This document shows positions 26,217 to 39,460 of a stretch of DNA of 64,000 bases, in pieces. The notes beneath the pieces are model-generated. The model was given only the letters and a program-made list of their open reading frames with translations, did not search any database and was not told the DNA's origin. Position 1 is the stretch's first letter. The number at the start of each line of letters is the position of its first letter. The position numbers were made by a program, and so were the translations under genes. This DNA comes from Apostichopus japonicus (taxonomy: Eukaryota; Echinodermata; Holothuroidea; Aspidochirotida; Stichopodidae): the NCBI RefSeq assembly GCF_037975245.1, contig NC_092577.1, forward strand, positions 26,039,398 through 26,103,397, read 5' to 3'.

Positions 26217-27674
26217 TCAAAGGTCATATGGGGTCACCAGGGGAGAAATGGTGACGAACTTTGTAAACGCGATATCTCAGGCACGGAAGGTCGGACCAAC
26301 TTCATAGTCAGTGTGCATGTGGATCCTGGGGATCACCGGAAGTCGAAGGATTTTGATAGAGGTCAAAGGTCATTTGAGGTCACCAGGGGAGAAACGGTGA
26401 CGAACTTTGTAAGCGCGATATCTCAGGCACGGAATGTCGGGCCAACTTCATAGTCAGTGTGCACGTGGATCCTAGGGACCACCGGAAGTCGAAGGATATT
26501 TGTGCAGGTCAAAGGTCATTTGGGGTCACCAGGGGAGAAATGGTGACGAACTTTGTAAGCGCGATATCTCAGGCACGGAATGTCGGACCAACTTCATAGT
26601 CAGTGTGCACGTGGATCCTAGGGACCACCGGAAGTCGAAGGATTTTGGTAGAGGTCAAAGGTCATTTGAGGTCACCAGGGGAGAAACGGTGACGAACTTT
26701 GTAAACGCGATATCTCAGGCACGGAAGGTCGGACCAACTTCATATTCAGTGTGCATGTGGATCCTAGAGATCACCGGAAGTCCATAGATTTTGGTGCAGG
26801 TCAAAGGTCATTTAGGGTCACCAGGGGAGAAACGGTGACGAACTTTGTAAACGCGATATCTCAGGCACGGAAGGTCGGACCAACTTCATAGTCAGTGTGC
26901 ATGTGGATCCTGAGGATCACCGGAAGTCAAAGAATTTTGATAGAGGTCAAAGGTCATTTAAGGTCACCAGGGGAGAAACGGTGACGAACTTTGTAAACGC
27001 GATATCTCAGGCAGGGAATGTCGGACCAACTTCATAGTCAGTGTGCATGTGGATCCTGGGGATCACCGGAAGTCAAAGAATTTTGATAGAGGTCAAAGGT
27101 CATTTAAGGTCACCAGGGGAGAAACGGTGACGAACTTTGTAAACGCGATATCTCAGGCACGGAAGGTCGGACCAACTTCATAGTCAGTGTGCTTGTGCAT
27201 CCTGGGGATCACCGGAAGTCGAAGGATTTTGATAGAGGTCAAAGGTCATTTAAGGTCACCATGGGAGAAACGGTGACGAACTTTGTAAACGCGATATCTC
27301 AGGCACGGAATGTCGGACCAACTTCATAGTCAGTGTGCACGTGGATCCTAGGGACCACCGGAAGTCGAAGGATATTGGTGGAGGTCAAAGGTCATTTGGG
27401 GTCACCAGTTGAGAAACGGTGACGAACTTTGTAAACGCGATATCTCAGGCACGGAATGTCGGACCAACTTCATAGTCAGTGTGCACGTGGATCCTAGGGA
27501 CCACCGGAAGTCGAAGGATATTGGTGGAGGTCAAAGGTCATTTGGGGTCACCAGTTGAGAAACGGTGACGAACTTTGTAAACGCGATATCTCAGGCACGG
27601 AATGTCGGGCCAACTTCATAGTCAGTGTGCACGTGGATCCTAGGGACCTCCGGAAGTCGAAGGATTTTGGTAGA
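26215..27674 (+). repeat. Satellite B proximal monomers (10 units)
   Basis: The first ten units mix several variant classes: GATAGAGGTC with TTTAAGGTCACC, TGTGCAGGTC, and GGTGGAGGTC with CAGTTGAG. The CATATTCAG / TCCATAG unit near 26,742-26,787 recurs at 29,224-29,269 (offset 2,482 bp, 17 monomers), so this edge block belongs to the same higher-order pattern as the array interior. Confidence 0.8.
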
Positions 27675-28505
27675 GGTCAAAGGTCATTTGGGGTCACCAG
27701 TTGAGAAATGGTGACGAACTTTGTAAACGCGATATCTCAGGCACGGAATGTCGGGCCAACTTCATAGTCAGTGTGCACGTGGATCCTAGGGACCACCGGA
27801 AGTCGAAGGATTTTGGTAGAGGTCAAAGGTCATTTGGGGTCACCAGGGGAGAAATGGTGACGAACTTTGTAAGCGCGATATCTCAGGCACGGAATGTCGG
27901 GCCAACTTCATAGTCAGTGTGCACGTGGATCCTAGGGACCACCGGAAGTCGAAGGATATTTGTGCAGGTCAAAGGTCATTTGGGGTCACCAGGGGAGAAA
28001 TGGTGACGAACTTTGTAAACGCGATATCTCAGGCACGGAATGTCGGACCAACTTCATAGTCAGTGTGCACGTGGATCCTAATGACCACCGGAAGTCGAAG
28101 GATTTTGGTAGAGGTCAAAGGTCATTTGGGGTCACCAGGGGAGAAACGGTGACGAACTTTGTAAGCGCGATATCTCAGGCACGGGAGGTCGGACCAACTT
28201 CATAGTCAGTGTGCATTTGGATCCTAGGGACCACCGGAAGTCGAAGGATTTTGGTACAGGTCAAAGGTCATTTGAGGTCACCAGTTGAGAAATGGTGACG
28301 AACTTTGTAAACGCGATATCTCAGGCACGGAATGTCGGACCAACTTCATAGTCAGTGTGCACGTGGATCCTAGGGATCACCGGAAGTCGAAGGATTTTGG
28401 TAGAGGTCAAAGGTCATTTGAGGTCACCAGTTGAGAAATGGTGACGAACTTTGTAAACGCGATATCTCAGGCACGGAATGTCGGACCAACTTCATAGTCA
28501 GTGTG

Positions 28506-28511
28506 CACGTG
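28506..28511. promoter_or_regulatory. CACGTG E-box (representative monomer)
   Basis: The palindrome CACGTG (within GTGTGCACGTGGATCC) matches the canonical E-box bound by bHLH-ZIP factors of the MYC/MAX and USF type. It is present in a large fraction of monomers. Others read CATTTGG, CATGTGG, CACTTGG or CTCGTGG at the same place and lose the canonical site. Confidence 0.5.
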
Positions 28512-28549
28512 GATCCTAGGGACCACCGGAAGTCGAAGGATTTTGGTAG

Positions 28550-28572
28550 AGGTCAAAGGTCATTTGAGGTCA
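28550..28572 (+). promoter_or_regulatory. Nuclear-receptor half-site cluster DR1+DR4 (representative monomer)
   Basis: AGGTCA at 28,550-28,555, one base (A), AGGTCA at 28,557-28,562, TTTG, AGGTCA at 28,567-28,572. The first pair is a perfect DR1 (the arrangement known for RXR, PPAR/RXR, HNF4 and COUP-TF receptors); the second pair is a DR4 (TR or LXR with RXR). AAAGGTCA inside it is the NBRE extended half-site of NR4A receptors. The same block occurs in most monomers; the third half-site is AGGTCA or GGGTCA. The motif match is seen; binding or function is not shown. Confidence 0.6.
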
Positions 28573-28591
28573 CCAGGGGAGAAATGGTGAC
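28569..28591. repeat. Conserved inverted repeat GTCACC / GGTGAC in the B monomer
   Basis: GTCACC at 28,569-28,574 and GGTGAC at 28,586-28,591 are perfect reverse complements separated by 11 nt. Both arms are kept in almost all monomers although the loop differs between two classes (AGGGGAGAAAT and AGTTGAGAAAT). Exceptions are the ATGATGACG monomers (for example near 31,505 and 37,495) and the AATTGTGACG monomers near 56,501, 61,474 and 63,961, which break the second arm. Confidence 0.6.
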
Positions 28592-31500
28592 GAACTTTGT
28601 AAACGCGATATCTCAGGCACGGAATGTCGGACCAACTTCATAGTCAGTGTGCACGTGGATCCTAGGGACCACCGGAAGTCGAAGGATTTTGGTAGAGGTC
28701 AAAGGTCATTTGAGGTCACCAGGGGAGAAATGGTGACGAACTTTGTAAACGCGATATCTCAGGCACGGAATGTCGGACCAACTTCATAGTCAGTGTGCAC
28801 GTGGATCCTAGGGACCACCGGAAGTCGAAGGATTTTGGTAGAGGTCAAAGGTCATTTGAGGTCACCAGTTGAGAAATGGTGACGAACTTTGTAAACGCGA
28901 TATCTCAGGCACGGAATGTCGGACCAACTTCATAGTCAGTGTGCACGTGGATCCTAGGGACCACCGGAAGTCGAAGGATTTTGGTAGAGGTCAAAGGTCA
29001 TTTGAGGTCACCAGGGGAGAAATGGTGACGAACTTTGTAAACGCGATATCTCAGGCACGGAATGTCGGACCAACTTCATAGTCAGTGTGCACGTGGATCC
29101 TAGGGACCACCGGAAGTCGAAGGATTTTGGTAGTAGTCAAAGGTCATTTGAGGTCACCAGTTGAGAAATGGTGACGAACTTTGTAAACGCGATATCTCAG
29201 GCACGGAAGGTCGGACCAACTTCATATTCAGTGTGCATGTGGATCCTAGAGATCACCGGAAGTCCATAGATTTTGGTGCAGGTCAAAGGTCATTTAGGGT
29301 CACCAGGGGAGAAACGGTGACGAACTTTGTAAACGCGATATCTCAGGCACGGAAGGTCGGACCAACTTCATAGTCAGTGTGCATGTGGATCCTGAGGATC
29401 ACCGGAAGTCAAAGAATTTTGATAGAGGTCAAAGGTCATTTAAGGTCACCAGGGGAGAAACGGTGACGAACTTTGTAAACGCGATATCTCAGGCAGGGAA
29501 TGTCGGACCAACTTCATAGTCAGTGTGCATGTGGATCCTGGGGATCACCGGAAGTCAAAGAATTTTGATAGAGGTCAAAGGTCATTTAAGGTCACCAGGG
29601 GAGAAACGGTGACGAACTTTGTAAACGCGATATCTCAGGCACGGAATGTCGGACCAACTTCATAGTCAGTGTGCACGTGGATCCTAGGGACCACCGGAAG
29701 TCGAAGGATATTGGTGGAGGTCAAAGGTCATTTGGGGTCACCAGTTGAGAAACGGTGACGAACTTTGTAAACGCGATATCTCAGACACGGAATGTCGGGC
29801 CAACTTCATAGTCAGTGTGCACGTGGATCCTAGGGACCTCCGGAAGTCGAAGGATTTTGGTAGAGGTCAAAGGTCATTTGGGGTCACCAGTTGAGAAATG
29901 GTGACGAACTTTGTAAACGCGATATCTCAGGCACGGAATGTCGGGCCAACTTCATAGTCAGTGTGCACGTGGATCCTAGGGACCACCGGAAGTCGAAGGA
30001 TTTTGGTAGAGGTCAAAGGTCATTTGGGGTCACCAGGGGAGAAATGGTGACGAACTTTGTAAGCGCGATATCTCAGGCACGGAATGTCGGGCCAACTTCA
30101 TAGTCAGTGTGCTCGTGGATCCTAATGACCACCGGAAGTCGAAGGATTTTGGTAGAGGTCAAAGGTCATTTGGGGTCACCAGGGGAGAAACGGTGACGAA
30201 CTTTGTAAGCGCGATATCTCAGGCACGGGAGGTCGGACCAACTTCATAGTCAGTGTGCATTTGGATCCTAGGGACCACCGGAAGTCGAAGGATTTTGGTA
30301 CAGGTCAAAGGTCATTTGAGGTCACCAGTTGAGAAATGGTGACGAACTTTGTAAACGCGATATCTCAGGCACGGAATGTCGGACCAACTTCATAGTCAGT
30401 GTGCACGTGGATCCTAGGGATCACCGGAAGTCGAAGGATTTTGGTAGAGGTCAAAGGTCATTTGAGGTCACCAGTTGAGAAATGGTGACGAACTTTGTAA
30501 ACGCGATATCTCAGGCACGGAATGTCGGACCAACTTCATAGTCAGTGTGCACGTGGATCCTAGGGACCACCGGAAGTCGAAGGATTTTGGTAGAGGTCAA
30601 AGGTCATTTGAGGTCACCAGGGGAGAAATGGTGACGAACTTTGTAAACGCGATATCTCAGGCACGGAATGTCGGACCAACTTCCTAGTCAGTGTGCACGT
30701 GGATCCTAGGGACCACCGGAAGTCGAAGGATTTTGGTAGAGGTCAAAGGTCATTTGAGGTCACCAGGGGAGAAATGGTGACGAACTTTGTAAACGCGATA
30801 TCTCAGGCACGGAATGTCGGACCAACTTCATAGTCAGTGTGCACGTGGATCCTAGGGACCACCGGAAGTCGAAGGATTTTGGTAGAGGTCAAAGGTCATT
30901 TGAGGTCACCAGTTGAGAAATGGTGACGAACTTTGTAAACGCGATATCTCAGGCACGGAATGTCGGACCAACTTCATAGTCAGTGTGCACGTGGATCCTA
31001 GGGACCACCGGAAGTCGAAGGATTTTGGTAGAGGTCAAAGGTCATTTGAGGTCACCAGGGGAGAAATGGTGACGAACTTTGTAAACGCGATATGTCAGGC
31101 ACGGAATGTCGGACCAACTTCATAGTCAGTGTGCACGTGGATCCTAGGGACCACCGGAAGTCGAAGGATTTTGGTAGTAGTCAAAGGTCATTTGAGGTCA
31201 CCAGTTGAGAAATGGTGACGAACTTTGTAAACGCGATATCTCAGGCACGGAATGTCGGACCAACTTCATAGTCAGTGTGCACGTGGATCCTAGGGACCAC
31301 CGGAAGTCGAAGGATTTTGGTAGTAGTCAAAGGTCATTTGAGGTCACCAGTTGAGAAATGGTGACGAACTTTGTAAACGCGATATCTCAGGCACGGAATG
31401 TCGGACCAACTTCATAGTCAGTGTGCATTTGGATCCTAGGGACCACCGGAAGTCGAAGGATTTTGGTAGAGGTCAAAGGTCATTTGAGGTCACCAGGGGA

Positions 31501-32449
31501 GAAATGATGACGAACTTTGTAAACGCGATATCTCAGGCACGGGATGTCGGACCAACTTCATAGTCAGTGTGCATTTGGATCCTAGGGACCACCGGAAGTC
31601 GAAGGATTTTGGTGCAGGTCAAAGGTCATTTGAGGTCACCAGGGGAGAAATGGTGACGAACTTTGTAAACGCGATATCTCAGGCACGGGATGTCGGACCA
31701 ACTTCATAGTCAGTGTGCATTTGGATCCTAGGGACCACCGGAAGTCGAAGGATTTTGGTGCAGGTCAAAGGTCATTTGAGGTCACCAGTTGAGAAATGGT
31801 GACGAACTTTGTAAACGCGATATCTCAGGCACGGGAGGTCGGACCAACTTCATAGTCAGTGTGCACTTGGATCCTAGGGACCACCGGAAGTCGAAGGATT
31901 TTGGTGCAGGTCAAAGGTCATTTGAGGTCACCAGTTGAGAAATGGTGACGAACTTTGTAAACGCGATATCTCAGGCACGGAAGGTCGGACCAACTTCATA
32001 GTCAGTGTGCACGTGGATCCTAAGGACCACCGGAAGTCGAAGGATTTTGGTAGAGGTCATTTGGGGTCATTTGGGGTCACCAGTTGAGAAATGGTGACGA
32101 ACTTTGTAAACGCGATATCTCAGGCACGGAATGTCGGACCAACTTCATAGTCAGTGTGCATTTGGATCCTGAGGATCACCGGAAGTCGAAGGATTTTGGT
32201 GCAGGTCAAAGGTCATTTGAGGTCACCAGTTGAGAAATGGTGACGAACTTTGTAAACGCGATATCTCAGGCACGGGAGGTCGGACCAACTTCATAGTCAG
32301 TGTGCATTTGGATCCTAGGGACCACCGGAAGTCGAAGGATTTTGGTACAGGTCAAAGGTCATTTGAGGTCACCAGTTGAGAAATGGTGACGAACTTTGTA
32401 AACGCGATATCTCAGGCACGGAATGTCGGAAAAACTTCATAGTCAGTGT

Positions 32450-35400
32450 GCACGTGGATCCTAGGGACCACCGGAAGTCGAAGGATATTGGTGGAGGTCA
32501 AAGGTCATTTGGGGTCACCAGTTGAGAAAGGGTGACGAACTTTGTAAACGCGATATCTCAGGCACGGAATGTCGGGCCAACTTCATAGTCAGTGTGTACG
32601 TGGATCCTAGGGACCACCGGAAGTCGAAGGATTTTGGTAGAGGTCAAAGGTCATTTGGGGTCACCAGGGGAGAAATGGTGACGAACTTTGTAAGCGCGAT
32701 ATCTCAGGCACGGAATGTCGGGCCAACTTCATAGTCAGTGTGCACGTGGATCCTAGGGACCACCGGAAGTCGAAGGATATTTGTGCAGGTCAAAGGTCAT
32801 TTGGGGTCACCAGGGGAGAAATGGTGACGAACTTTGTAAACGCGATATCTCAGGCACGGAATGTCGGACCAACTTCATAGTCAGTGTGCACGTGGATCCT
32901 AATGACCACCGGAAGTCGAAGGATTTTGGTAGAGGTCAAAGGTCATTTGGGGTCACCAGGGGAGAAACGGTGACGAACTTTGTAAGCGCGATATCTCAGG
33001 CACGGGAGGTCGGACCAACTTCATAGTCAGTGTGCATTTGGATCCTAGGGACCACCGGAAGTCGAAGGATTTTGGTACAGGTCAAAGGTCATTTGAGGTC
33101 ACCAGTTGAGAAATGGTGACGAACTTTGTAAACGCGATATCTCAGGCACGGAATGTCGGACCAACTTCATAGTCAGTGTGCACGTGGATCCTAGGGATCA
33201 CCGGAAGTCGAAGGATTTTGGTAGAGGTCAAAGGTCATTTGAGGTCACCAGTTGAGAAATGGTGACGAACTTTGTAAACGCGATATCTCAGGCACGGAAT
33301 GTCGGACCAACTTCATAGTCAGTGTGCACGTGGATCCTAGGGACCACCGGAAGTCGAAGGATTTTGGTAGAGGTCAAAGGTCATTTGAGGTCACCAGTTG
33401 AGAAATGGTGACGAACTTTGTAAACGCGATATCTCAGGCACGGAATGTCGGACCAACTTCATAGTCAGTGTGCACGTGGATCCTAGGGACCACCGGAAGT
33501 CGAAGGATTTTGGTAGAGGTCAAAGGTCATTTGAGGTCACCAGGGGAGAAATGGTGACGAACTTTGTAAACGCGATATCTCAGGCACGGAATGTCGGACC
33601 AACTTCATAGTCAGTGTGCACGTGGATCCTAGGGACCACCGGAAGTCGAAGGATTTTGGTAGAGGTCAAAGGTCATTTGAGGTCACCAGGGGAGAAATGG
33701 TGACGAACTTTGTAAACGCGATATCTCAGGCACGGAATGTCGGACCAACTTCATAGTCAGTGTGCACGTGGATCCTAGGGACCACCGGAAGTCGAAGGAT
33801 TTTGGTAGAGGTCAAAGGTCATTTGAGGTCACCAGTTGAGAAATGGTGACGAACTTTGTAAACGCGATATCTCAGGCACGGAATGTCGGACCAACTTCAT
33901 AGTCAATGTGCACGTGGATCCTAGGGACCACCGGAAGTCGAAGGATTTTGGTAGAGGTCAAAGGTCATTTGAGGTCACCAGGGGAGAAATGGTGACGAAC
34001 TTTGTAAACGCGATATCTCAGGCACGGAATGTCGGACCAACTTCATAGTCAGTGTGCACGTGGATCCTAGGGACCACCGGAAGTCGAAGGATTTTGGTAG
34101 TAGTCAAAGGTCATTTGAGGTCACCAGTTGAGAAATGGTGACGAACTTTGTAAACGCGATATCTCAGGCACGGAAGGTCGGACCAACTTCATATTCAGTG
34201 TGCATGTGGATCCTAGAGATCACCGGAAGTCCATAGATTTTGGTGCAGGTCAAAGGTCATTTAGGGTCACCAGGGGAGAAACGGTGACGAACTTTGTAAA
34301 CGCGATATCTCAGGCACGGAAGGTCGGACCAACTTCATAGTCAGTGTGCATGTGGATCCTGAGGATCACCGGAAGTCAAAGAATTTTGATAGAGGTCAAA
34401 GGTCATTTAAGGTCACCAGGGGAGAAACGGTGACGAACTTTGTAAACGCGATATCTCAGGCAGGGAATGTCGGACCAACTTCATAGTCAGTGTGCATGTG
34501 GATCCTGAGGATCACCGGAAGTCAAAGAATTTTGATAGAGGTCAAAGGTCATTTAAGGTCACCAGGGGAGAAACGGTGACGAACTTTGTAAACGCGATAT
34601 CTCAGGCACGGAAGGTCGGACCAACTTCATAGTCAGTGTGCTTGTGCATCCTGGGGATCACCGGAAGTCGAAGGATTTTGATAGAGGTCAAAGGTCATTT
34701 AAGGTCACCATGGGAGAAACGGTGACGAACTTTGTAAACGCGATATCTCAGGCACGGAATGTCGGACCAACTTCATAGTCAGTGTGCACGTGGATCCTGG
34801 GGACCACCGGAAGTCGAAGGATATTGGTGGAGGTCAAAGGTCGTTTGGGGTCACCAGTTGAGAAATGGTGACGAACTTTGTAAACGCGATATCTCAGGCA
34901 CGGAATGTCGGACCAACTTCATAGTCAGTGTGCACGTGGATCCTAGGGACCACCGGAAGTCGAAGGATATTGGTGCAGGTCAAAGGTCATTTGGGGTCAC
35001 CAGGGGAGAAATGGTGACGAACTTTGTAAACGCGATATCTCAGGCACGGAATGTCGGACCAACTTCATAGTCAGTGTGCACGTGGATCCTAGGGACCACC
35101 GGAAGTCCATAGATTTTGGTGCAGGTCAAAGGTCATTTAGGGTCACCAGGGGAGAAACGGTGACGAACTTTGTAAACGCGATATCTCAGGCACGGAAGGT
35201 CGGACCAACTTCATAGTCAGTGTGCATGTGGATCCTGAGGATCACCGGAAGTCAAAGAATTTTGATAGAGGTCAAAGGTCATTTAAGGTCACCAGGGGAG
35301 AAACGGTGACGAACTTTGTAAACGCGATATCTCAGGCAGGGAATGTCGGACCAACTTCATAGTCAGTGTGCACGTGGATCCTAGGGACCACCGGAAGTCG

Positions 35401-38400
35401 AAGGATATTGGTGGAGGTCAAAGGTCATTTGGGGTCACCAGTTGAGAAACGGTGACGAACTTTGTAAACGCGATATCTCAGGCACGGAATGTCGGGCCAA
35501 CTTCATAGTCAGTGTGCACGTGGATCCTAGGGACCTCCGGAAGTCGAAGGATTTTGGTAGAGGTCAAAGGTCATTTGGGGTCACCAGTTGAGAAATGGTG
35601 ACGAACTTTGTAAACGCGATATCTCAGGCACGGAATGTCGGGCCAACTTCATAGTCAGTGTGCACGTGGATCCTAGGGACCACCGGAAGTCGAAGGATTT
35701 TGGTAGAGGTCAAAGGTCATTTGGGGTCACCAGGGGAGAAATGGTGACGAACTTTGTAAGCGCGATATCTCAGGCACGGAATGTCGGGCCAACTTCATAG
35801 TCAGTGTGCACGTGGATCCTAGGGACCACCGGAAGTCGAAGGATATTGGTGGAGGTCAAAGGTCATTTGGGGTCACCAGGGGAGAAATGGTGACGAACTT
35901 TGTAAACGCGATATCTCAGGCACGGAATGTCGGACCAACTTCATAGTCAGTGTGCACGTGGATCCTAATGACCACCGGAAGTCGAAGGATTTTGGTAGAG
36001 GTCAAAGGTCATTTGGGGTCACCAGGGGAGAAACGGTGACGAACTTTGTAAGCGCGATATCTCAGGCACGGGAGGTCGGACCAACTTCATAGTCAGTGTG
36101 CATTTGGATCCTAGGGACCACCGGAAGTCGAAGGATTTTGGTACAGGTCAAAGGTCATTTGAGGTCACCAGTTGAGAAATGGTGACGAACTTTGTAAACG
36201 CGATATCTCAGGCACGGAATGTCGGACCAACTTCATAGTCAGTGTGCACGTGGATCCTAGGGATCACCGGAAGTCGAAGGATTTTGGTAGAGGTCAAAGG
36301 TCATTTGAGGTCACCAGTTGAGAAATGGTGACGAACTTTGTAAACGCGATATCTCAGGTACGGAATGTCGGACCAACTTCATAGTCAGTGTGCACGTGGA
36401 TCCTAGGGACCACCGGAAGTCGAAGGATTTTGGTAGAGGTCAAAGGTCATTTGAGGTCACCAGGGGAGAAATGGTGACGAACTTTGTAAACGCGATATCT
36501 CAGGCACGGAATGTCGGACCAACTTCATAGTCAGTGTGCACGTGGATCCTAGGGACCACCGGAAGTCGAAGGATTTTGGTAGAGGTCAAAGGTCATTTGA
36601 GGTCACCAGGGGAGAAATGGTGACGAACTTTGTAAACGCGATATCTCAGGCACGGAATGTCGGACCAACTTCATAGTCAGTGTGCACGTGGATCCTAGGG
36701 ACCACCGGAAGTCGAAGGATTTTGGTAGAGGTCAAAGGTCATTTGAGGTCACCAGGGGAGAAATGGTGACGAACTTTGTAAACGCGATATCTCAGGCACG
36801 GAATGTCGGACCAACTTCATAGTCAGTGTGCACGTGGATCCTAGGGACCACCGGAAGTCGAAGGATTTTGGTAGAGGTCAAAGGTCATTTGAGGTCACCA
36901 GTTGAGAAATGGTGACGAACTTTGTAAACGCGATATCTCAGGCACGGAATGTCGGACCAACTTCATAGTCAGTGTGCACGTGGATCCTAGGGACCACCGG
37001 AAGTCGAAGGATTTTGGTGCAGGTCAAAGGTCATTTGAGGTCACCAGGGGAGAAATGGTGACGAACTTTGTAAACGCGATATCTCAGGCACGGAATGTCG
37101 GACCAACTTCATAGTCAGTGTGCACGTGGATCCTAGGGACCACCGGAAGTCGAAGGATTTTGGTAGTAGTCAAAGGTCATTTGAGGTCACCAGTTGAGAA
37201 ATGGTGACGAACTTTGTAAACGCGATATCTCAGGCACGGAATGTCGGACCAACTTCATAGTCAGTGTGCACGTGGATCCTAGGGACCACCGGAAGTCGAA
37301 GGATTTTGGTAGTAGTCAAAGGTCATTTGAGGTCACCAGTTGAGAAATGGTGACGAACTTTGTAAACGCGATATCTCAGGCACGGAATGTCGGACCAACT
37401 TCATAGTCAGTGTGCATTTGGATCCTAGGGACCACCGGAAGTCGAAGGATTTTGGTAGAGGTCAAAGGTCATTTGAGGTCACCAGGGGAGAAATGATGAC
37501 GAACTTTGTAAACGCGATATCTCAGGCACGGGATGTCGGACCAACTTCATAGTCAGTGTGCATTTGGATCCTAGGGACCACCGGAAGTCGAAGGATTTTG
37601 GTGCAGGTCAAAGGTCATTTGAGGTCACCAGGGGAGAAATGGTGACGAACTTTGTAAACGCGATATCTCAGGCACGGGATGTCGGACCAACTTCATAGTC
37701 AGTGTGCATTTGGATCCTAGGGACCACCGGAAGTCGAAGGATTTTGGTGCAGGTCAAAGGTCATTTGAGGTCACCAGTTGAGAAATGGTGACGAACTTTG
37801 TAAACGCGATATCTCAGGCACGGGAGGTCGGACCAACTTCATAGTCAGTGTGCACTTGGATCCTAGGGACCACCGGAAGTCGAAGGATTTTGGTGCAGGT
37901 CAAAGGTCATTTGAGGTCACCAGTTGAGAAATGGTGACGAACTTTGTAAACGCGATATCTCAGGCACGGAAGGTCGGACCAACTTCATAGTCAGTGTGCA
38001 CGTGGATCCTAAGGACCACCGGAAGTCGAAGGATTTTGGTAGAGGTCATTTGGGGTCATTTGGGGTCACCAGTTGAGAAATGGTGACGAACTTTGTAAAC
38101 GCGATATCTCAGGCACGGAATGTCGGACCAACTTCATAGTCAGTGTGCATTTGGATCCTAGGGACCACCGGAAGTCGAAGGATTTTGGTGCAGGTCAAAG
38201 GTCATTTGAGGTCACCAGTTGAGAAATGGTGACGAACTTTGTAAACGCGATATCTCAGGCACGGGAGGTCGGACCAACTTCATAGTCAGTGTGCATTTGG
38301 ATCCTAGGGACCACCGGAAGTCGAAGGATTTTGGTACAGGTCAAAGGTCATTTGAGGTCACCAGTTGAGAAATGGTGACGAACTTTGTAAACGCGATATC

Positions 38401-38430
38401 TCAGGCACGGAATGTCGGACCAACTTCATA
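32450..38430 (+). repeat. Satellite B large segmental duplication, copy 1 (~6.0 kb)
   Basis: This block matches about 39,461-44,857. The offset is 7,011 bp at the start (GAGAAAGGGTGACG at 32,522 and 39,533), 6,573 bp after a three-monomer loss, 6,719 bp after a one-monomer gain, then 6,573 and 6,427 bp after two further single-monomer losses. The private AGTCAATGTG variant at 33,902 recurs at 40,475. It contains two TAATGACC anchors, so two ordinary HOR units were duplicated together. Confidence 0.82.
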
Positions 38431-39460
38431 GTCAGTGTGCACGTGGATCCTAGGGACCACCGGAAGTCGAAGGATTTTGGTAGAGGTCAAAGGTCATTTG
38501 AGGTCACCAGGGGAGAAATGGTGACGAACTTTGTAAACGCGATATCTCAGGCACGGAATGTCGGACCAACTTCATAGTCAGTGTGCACGTGGATCCTAGG
38601 GACCACCGGAAGTCCATAGATTTTGGTGCAGGTCAAAGGTCATTTAGGGTCACCAGGGGAGAAACGGTGACGAACTTTGTAAACGCGATATCTCAGGCAC
38701 GGAAGGTCGGACCAACTTCATAGTCAGTGTGCATGTGGATCCTGAGGATCACCGGAAGTCAAAGAATTTTGATAGAGGTCAAAGGTCATTTAAGGTCACC
38801 AGGGGAGAAACGGTGACGAACTTTGTAAACGCGATATCTCAGGCAGGGAATGTCGGACCAACTTCATAGTCAGTGTGCATGTGGATCCTGGGGATCACCG
38901 GAAGTCAAAGAATTTTGATAGAGGTCAAAGGTCATTTAAGGTCACCAGGGGAGAAACGGTGACGAACTTTGTAAACGCGATATCTCAGGCACGGAAGGTC
39001 GGACCAACTTCATAGTCAGTGTGCTTGTGCATCCTGGGGATCACCGGAAGTCGAAGGATTTTGATAGAGGTCAAAGGTCATTTAAGGTCACCATGGGAGA
39101 AACGGTGACGAACTTTGTAAACGCGATATCTCAGGCACGGAATGTCGGACCAACTTCATAGTCAGTGTGCACGTGGATCCTAGGGACCACCGGAAGTCGA
39201 AGGATATTGGTGGAGGTCAAAGGTCATTTGGGGTCACCAGTTGAGAAACGGTGACGAACTTTGTAAACGCGATATCTCAGGCACGGAATGTCGGGCCAAC
39301 TTCATAGTCAGTGTGCACGTGGATCCTAGGGACCTCCGGAAGTCGAAGGATTTTGGTAGAGGTCAAAGGTCATTTGGGGTCACCAGTTGAGAAATGGTGA
39401 CGAACTTTGTAAACGCGATATCTCAGGCACGGAATGTCGGGCCAACTTCATAGTCAGTGT
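38431..39460 (+). repeat. Satellite B monomers shared with 57.7-58.8 kb
   Basis: The TCCATAG monomer at 38,614 and its successors (CCTGAGGATC, CCTGGGGATC, GTGCTTGTGCATCC, CACCATGGGAG) recur in the same order from 57,916. The offset of 19,302 bp is 132 monomers plus ten 3-bp gains, exactly the ten 149-bp units lying between. Confidence 0.8.

Larger units (their letters stand above)
27560..31205 (+). repeat. Satellite B tandem HOR pair (offset 15 then 14 monomers)
   Basis: Variants GGGCCAACTTC, GTAAGCGCG and TAATGACCACC recur in the same order in two copies. The offset is 2,190 bp (15 monomers) up to about 27.9 kb and 2,044 bp (14 monomers) afterwards (TAATGACC at 28,079 and 30,123), so the second copy has lost one monomer. 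At that join it carries GTGCTCGTGG instead of GTGCACGTGG. Confidence 0.8.

Noticed and set aside
26200-26240. Transposable element insertion at the junction
   Set aside because: There are no terminal repeats, target-site duplication, poly-A tail or any non-satellite base between the two arrays.
25765-26307. 180-codon frame crossing the A/B junction as a fusion gene
   Set aside because: It is an A-array frame that runs on into B because no stop happens to fall at the join. Neither part has independent support.
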